From Actinomycetales bacterium (GTDB lineage: Bacteria > Actinomycetota > Actinomycetes > Actinomycetales > Beutenbergiaceae): a stretch of 23,709 bases of DNA. This document shows, in pieces, positions 21,613 through 23,709 of the stretch. Position numbers and translations under genes: made by a program. The stretch lies in NCBI GenBank assembly GCA_016649925.1, contig JAENWO010000005.1, forward strand, positions 1 through 23,709, written 5' to 3'. The notes under the pieces were generated by a model. The model saw nothing but the letters and a program-made list of their open reading frames with translations. It was not told the origin of the DNA and did not search any database. Numbering within the stretch: the stretch's first letter is position 1; each line of letters begins with the position of its first letter.

Positions 21613-22476
21613 GTGCCATCGCCCTCCCCCCGACACCCTCGACGACGCGCCACGTCGATCGGTGCGCTCGGGCTCGCCGCAGCCGCGGTCCTCAGCGGCT
21701 GCTCCTCGGAGACCGTGCAACGCGGATGGATGCCCGGCCCACCCGGGATGACGAACCAGACCGACGGCATCGTCAGGCTCTGGACCGGGTCCTGGATTGC
21801 CGCGCTGTGCGTCGGTGCGCTCGTCTGGGGCCTGCTCATCTGGTGCGTCATCGTCTACCGCAAGCGCAAGGACGACCACCGCCTGCCGGTGCAGCTGCGC
21901 TACCACCTGCCCCTCGAGCTGCTCTACACGTTCGTGCCGATCCTGATGGTAGGTGTGCTGTTCTTCTACACGGTGAAGACGCAGGACGAGATCACCGACC
22001 TCTCGGCGGAGCCGGACGTCAACATCGAGGTGTACGGCCGCCAGTGGAGCTGGGACTTCAACTACACCGATGAGGACGTCTGGGACAGCGGCCAGCCGGC
22101 CGAGCTGGACGGCACGATGGCCCCGGCGGCGGACCTGGTGACCCTCTACCTCCCGGTGGGCGAGCGGGTCGAGTTCACGCTCCGGAGCCGCGACGTGGTC
22201 CACTCGTTCTGGGTGCCGACCTTCCTGTACAAGCTGGACGTGATTCCCGGCGAGACGAACAGGTTCCAGGTGGTGCCGCAGGTTGAGGGCGTGTACCTGG
22301 GCAAGTGCGCCGAGCTCTGCGGGGAGCAGCACGGAAACATGCTCCTCAACGTGGCCGTGGTCTCCCGCGAGGAGTACGACGCGCACCTGGAGCAGCTTCG
22401 CGAGGCGGGTCAGACGGGTGTGCTGGACGAGTCCAACGACCGTCAGACACTGCGGCGAGAGGGAGATGGCGGCTGA
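21613..22476 (+). CDS. ctaC: Cytochrome c oxidase subunit II
   Basis: A protein of 287 residues from the GTG at 21613 (GGAAGG ribosome site ten bases upstream; a longer frame from ATG 21556 would spoil the signal). It has a lipoprotein signal with lipobox L-S-G-C at Cys30, then two spans (about residues 55-80 and 95-120). A copper-binding cupredoxin domain follows with Q-W-S-W-D-F near its start. The CuA site is complete: V-V-H-S-F-W plus C-A-E-L-C-G-E-Q-H-G-N-M. It takes electrons from cytochrome c (in actinobacteria from the fused bc1-cc complex) and passes them to subunit I. Its TGA overlaps the ctaD ATG as TGATG. Confidence 0.96.
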   Translation: MPSPSPRHPRRRATSIGALGLAAAAVLSGCSSETVQRGWMPGPPGMTNQTDGIVRLWTGSWIAALCVGALVWGLLIWCVIVYRKRKDDHRLPVQLRYHLPLELLYTFVPILMVGVLFFYTVKTQDEITDLSAEPDVNIEVYGRQWSWDFNYTDEDVWDSGQPAELDGTMAPAADLVTLYLPVGERVEFTLRSRDVVHSFWVPTFLYKLDVIPGETNRFQVVPQVEGVYLGKCAELCGEQHGNMLLNVAVVSREEYDAHLEQLREAGQTGVLDESNDRQTLRREGDGG

Positions 22477-23709
22477 TGGCTGTTGATGATGCGGTGCTGC
22501 TGGATCACGTACCCGGACTGCAGCCCGACCGGCAGACGCTCGGTCGGACCGTGGTCAAGTGGGTCACCTCCACCGACCACAAGACGATCGGGTACCTGTA
22601 CCTCATCACGTCGTTCATCTTCTTCTGCATCGGTGGCCTGCTCGCCCTGGCGATCCGGGCGGAGCTGTTCAACCCGGGCATTCAGATCGTCAACAGCGCC
22701 GAGCAGTACAACCAGTTCTTCACGATGCACGGCACAATCATGCTGCTGCTGTTCGCGACCCCGCTGTTCGTCGGGTTCGGCAACGTCTTGGTGCCGATCC
22801 AGATCGGCGCTCCGGACGTCGCCTTCCCGCGGCTGAACATGTTCGCGTACTGGTTGTTCCTGTTCGGCGGGATCATCGCCTGCGCCGGCTTCCTCACCCC
22901 CAAGGGGGCGGCGAGCTTCGGCTGGTTCGCGTACGCACCGCTGTCGACGGAGACGTTCTCGCCCGGCGCCGGTGGTGACCTGTGGGTCGTCGGCTTGGCG
23001 ATGACCGGTTTCGGCACGATCTTCGCCTCGGTGAACTTCATCACGACGATCCTGGGCATGCGCGCACCCGGCATGACGATGTTCCGGATGCCCATCTTCA
23101 CGTGGAACATCCTGCTCACCTCGGTGCTCGCGCTGATGGCGTTCCCGGTGCTGGCCGCGGCGCTCTTCGGTCTCGCCGCCGACCGGATGCTCGGGGCCCA
23201 GATCTTCGCTCCGGAGAACGGTGGGGCGTTGCTGTGGCAGCACCTGTTCTGGTTCTTCGGGCACCCAGAGGTGTACATCATCGCCTTGCCGTTCTTCGGC
23301 ATCATCTCGGAGATCCTGCCCGTGTTCTCCCGCAAGCCGCTCTTCGGCTACAAGGGCCTGGTCTTCGCCACGATCGCGATCGCGGCCCTCTCCGTGACGG
23401 TGTGGGCGCACCATATGTTCGCAACGGGCAACGTGCTGCTGCCGTTCTTCTCCGTGATGTCGATGGCGATCGCTGTGCCGACAGGGGTGAAGTTCTTCAA
23501 CTGGATCGGCACGATGTGGCGTGGCAAGCTCACGTTCGAGTCGCCGATGCTGTTCTCGGTCGGGTTCCTCGCGACCTTCCTCTTCGGTGGCCTCACCGGC
23601 GTCATCCTGGCCAGCCCCCCGCTGGACTTCCACGTCACGGACACCTACTTCGTGGTGGCGCACTTCCACTACGTGGTGTTCGGCACCGTGGTGTTCGCGA
23701 TGTTCGCAG
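22476..23709 (+). CDS. ctaD: Cytochrome c oxidase subunit I, cut by window end
   Basis: The first 411 codons of the haem-copper subunit; the window ends inside the gene, so no stop is seen. Visible marks are S-T-D-H-K-T-I-G-Y-L-Y at the start of the first span, the haem a ligand in F-T-M-H-G-T-I-M, and W-F-F-G-H-P-E-V-Y-I-I with the CuB histidine and cross-linked tyrosine. The other CuB histidines follow in W-A-H-H-M-F, and H-F-H-Y-V-V-F-G holds the haem a3 and second haem a ligands. It reduces oxygen to water and pumps protons. The ATG shares its A with the ctaC stop, so the two are coupled. Confidence 0.97.
   Translation, partial: MAVDDAVLLDHVPGLQPDRQTLGRTVVKWVTSTDHKTIGYLYLITSFIFFCIGGLLALAIRAELFNPGIQIVNSAEQYNQFFTMHGTIMLLLFATPLFVGFGNVLVPIQIGAPDVAFPRLNMFAYWLFLFGGIIACAGFLTPKGAASFGWFAYAPLSTETFSPGAGGDLWVVGLAMTGFGTIFASVNFITTILGMRAPGMTMFRMPIFTWNILLTSVLALMAFPVLAAALFGLAADRMLGAQIFAPENGGALLWQHLFWFFGHPEVYIIALPFFGIISEILPVFSRKPLFGYKGLVFATIAIAALSVTVWAHHMFATGNVLLPFFSVMSMAIAVPTGVKFFNWIGTMWRGKLTFESPMLFSVGFLATFLFGGLTGVILASPPLDFHVTDTYFVVAHFHYVVFGTVVFAMFA

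Overview
The window is about 70% GC by eye, with dense ATGA/GTGA overlaps, several GTG starts, an aa3-type oxidase subunit II lipoprotein, DUF3043 and a M. tuberculosis Rv2205c-type glycerate kinase homologue. This points to a high-GC actinomycete. I would guess Micrococcales (Cellulomonadaceae or a relative), from the gene set rather than a computed match.

Layout. (1) The left edge, 1-754, holds a 30-bp tandem repeat and a leftward DUF3043 membrane protein with a leaderless-type promoter. (2) 974-10181 is one leftward operon for salvage of peptidoglycan sugars. In transcription order it encodes a lipoprotein sugar-binding protein, two CUT1 permeases, NagZ, AnmK, MurQ, a MurR/RpiR-type regulator and an exported DigH/YddW-like GHL10 glycosidase. 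All but the last junction overlap by 1 or 4 nt, and a strong hairpin ends the operon. The predicted route is: GHL10 enzyme cuts glycan outside; ABC import of GlcNAc-(anhydro)MurNAc; NagZ split; AnmK makes MurNAc-6-P; MurQ makes GlcNAc-6-P plus D-lactate. No ATPase gene is present. (3) 10182-10585 is a divergent control region with two palindromes 31 bp apart, then the first ~42 codons of a BadF-type sugar kinase that stops abruptly at ~10465. (4) 10586-18421 is a rightward operon: ArsR-type regulator, then small subunit, HyfB, HyfC/HycD, HyfE, HyfF and HycE-like subunits of a group-4-hydrogenase/complex-I-like membrane complex. Gene order matches what I recall of M. tuberculosis Rv0081-Rv0087. 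The large subunit lacks all four cysteines that would bind a NiFe site, so this is an energy-converting-hydrogenase-related complex of unknown chemistry, not a hydrogenase. Every gap between genes in this operon is bridged by a tiny ORF with overlapping stop and start codons. (5) 18422-18651 is a noncoding spacer with a 15-bp tandem repeat and hairpins. (6) 18652-23709 is core genome: glycerate kinase homologue, ErpA/IscA-type Fe-S carrier, an FKBP lipoprotein, and cytochrome c oxidase subunits II and I (subunit I cut by the window end).

DUF3043 and the glycerate kinase homologue are, as I recall, divergent neighbours in mycobacteria. The two accessory operons therefore appear to sit inside a formerly adjacent core pair, and the broken kinase gene marks the seam between them.
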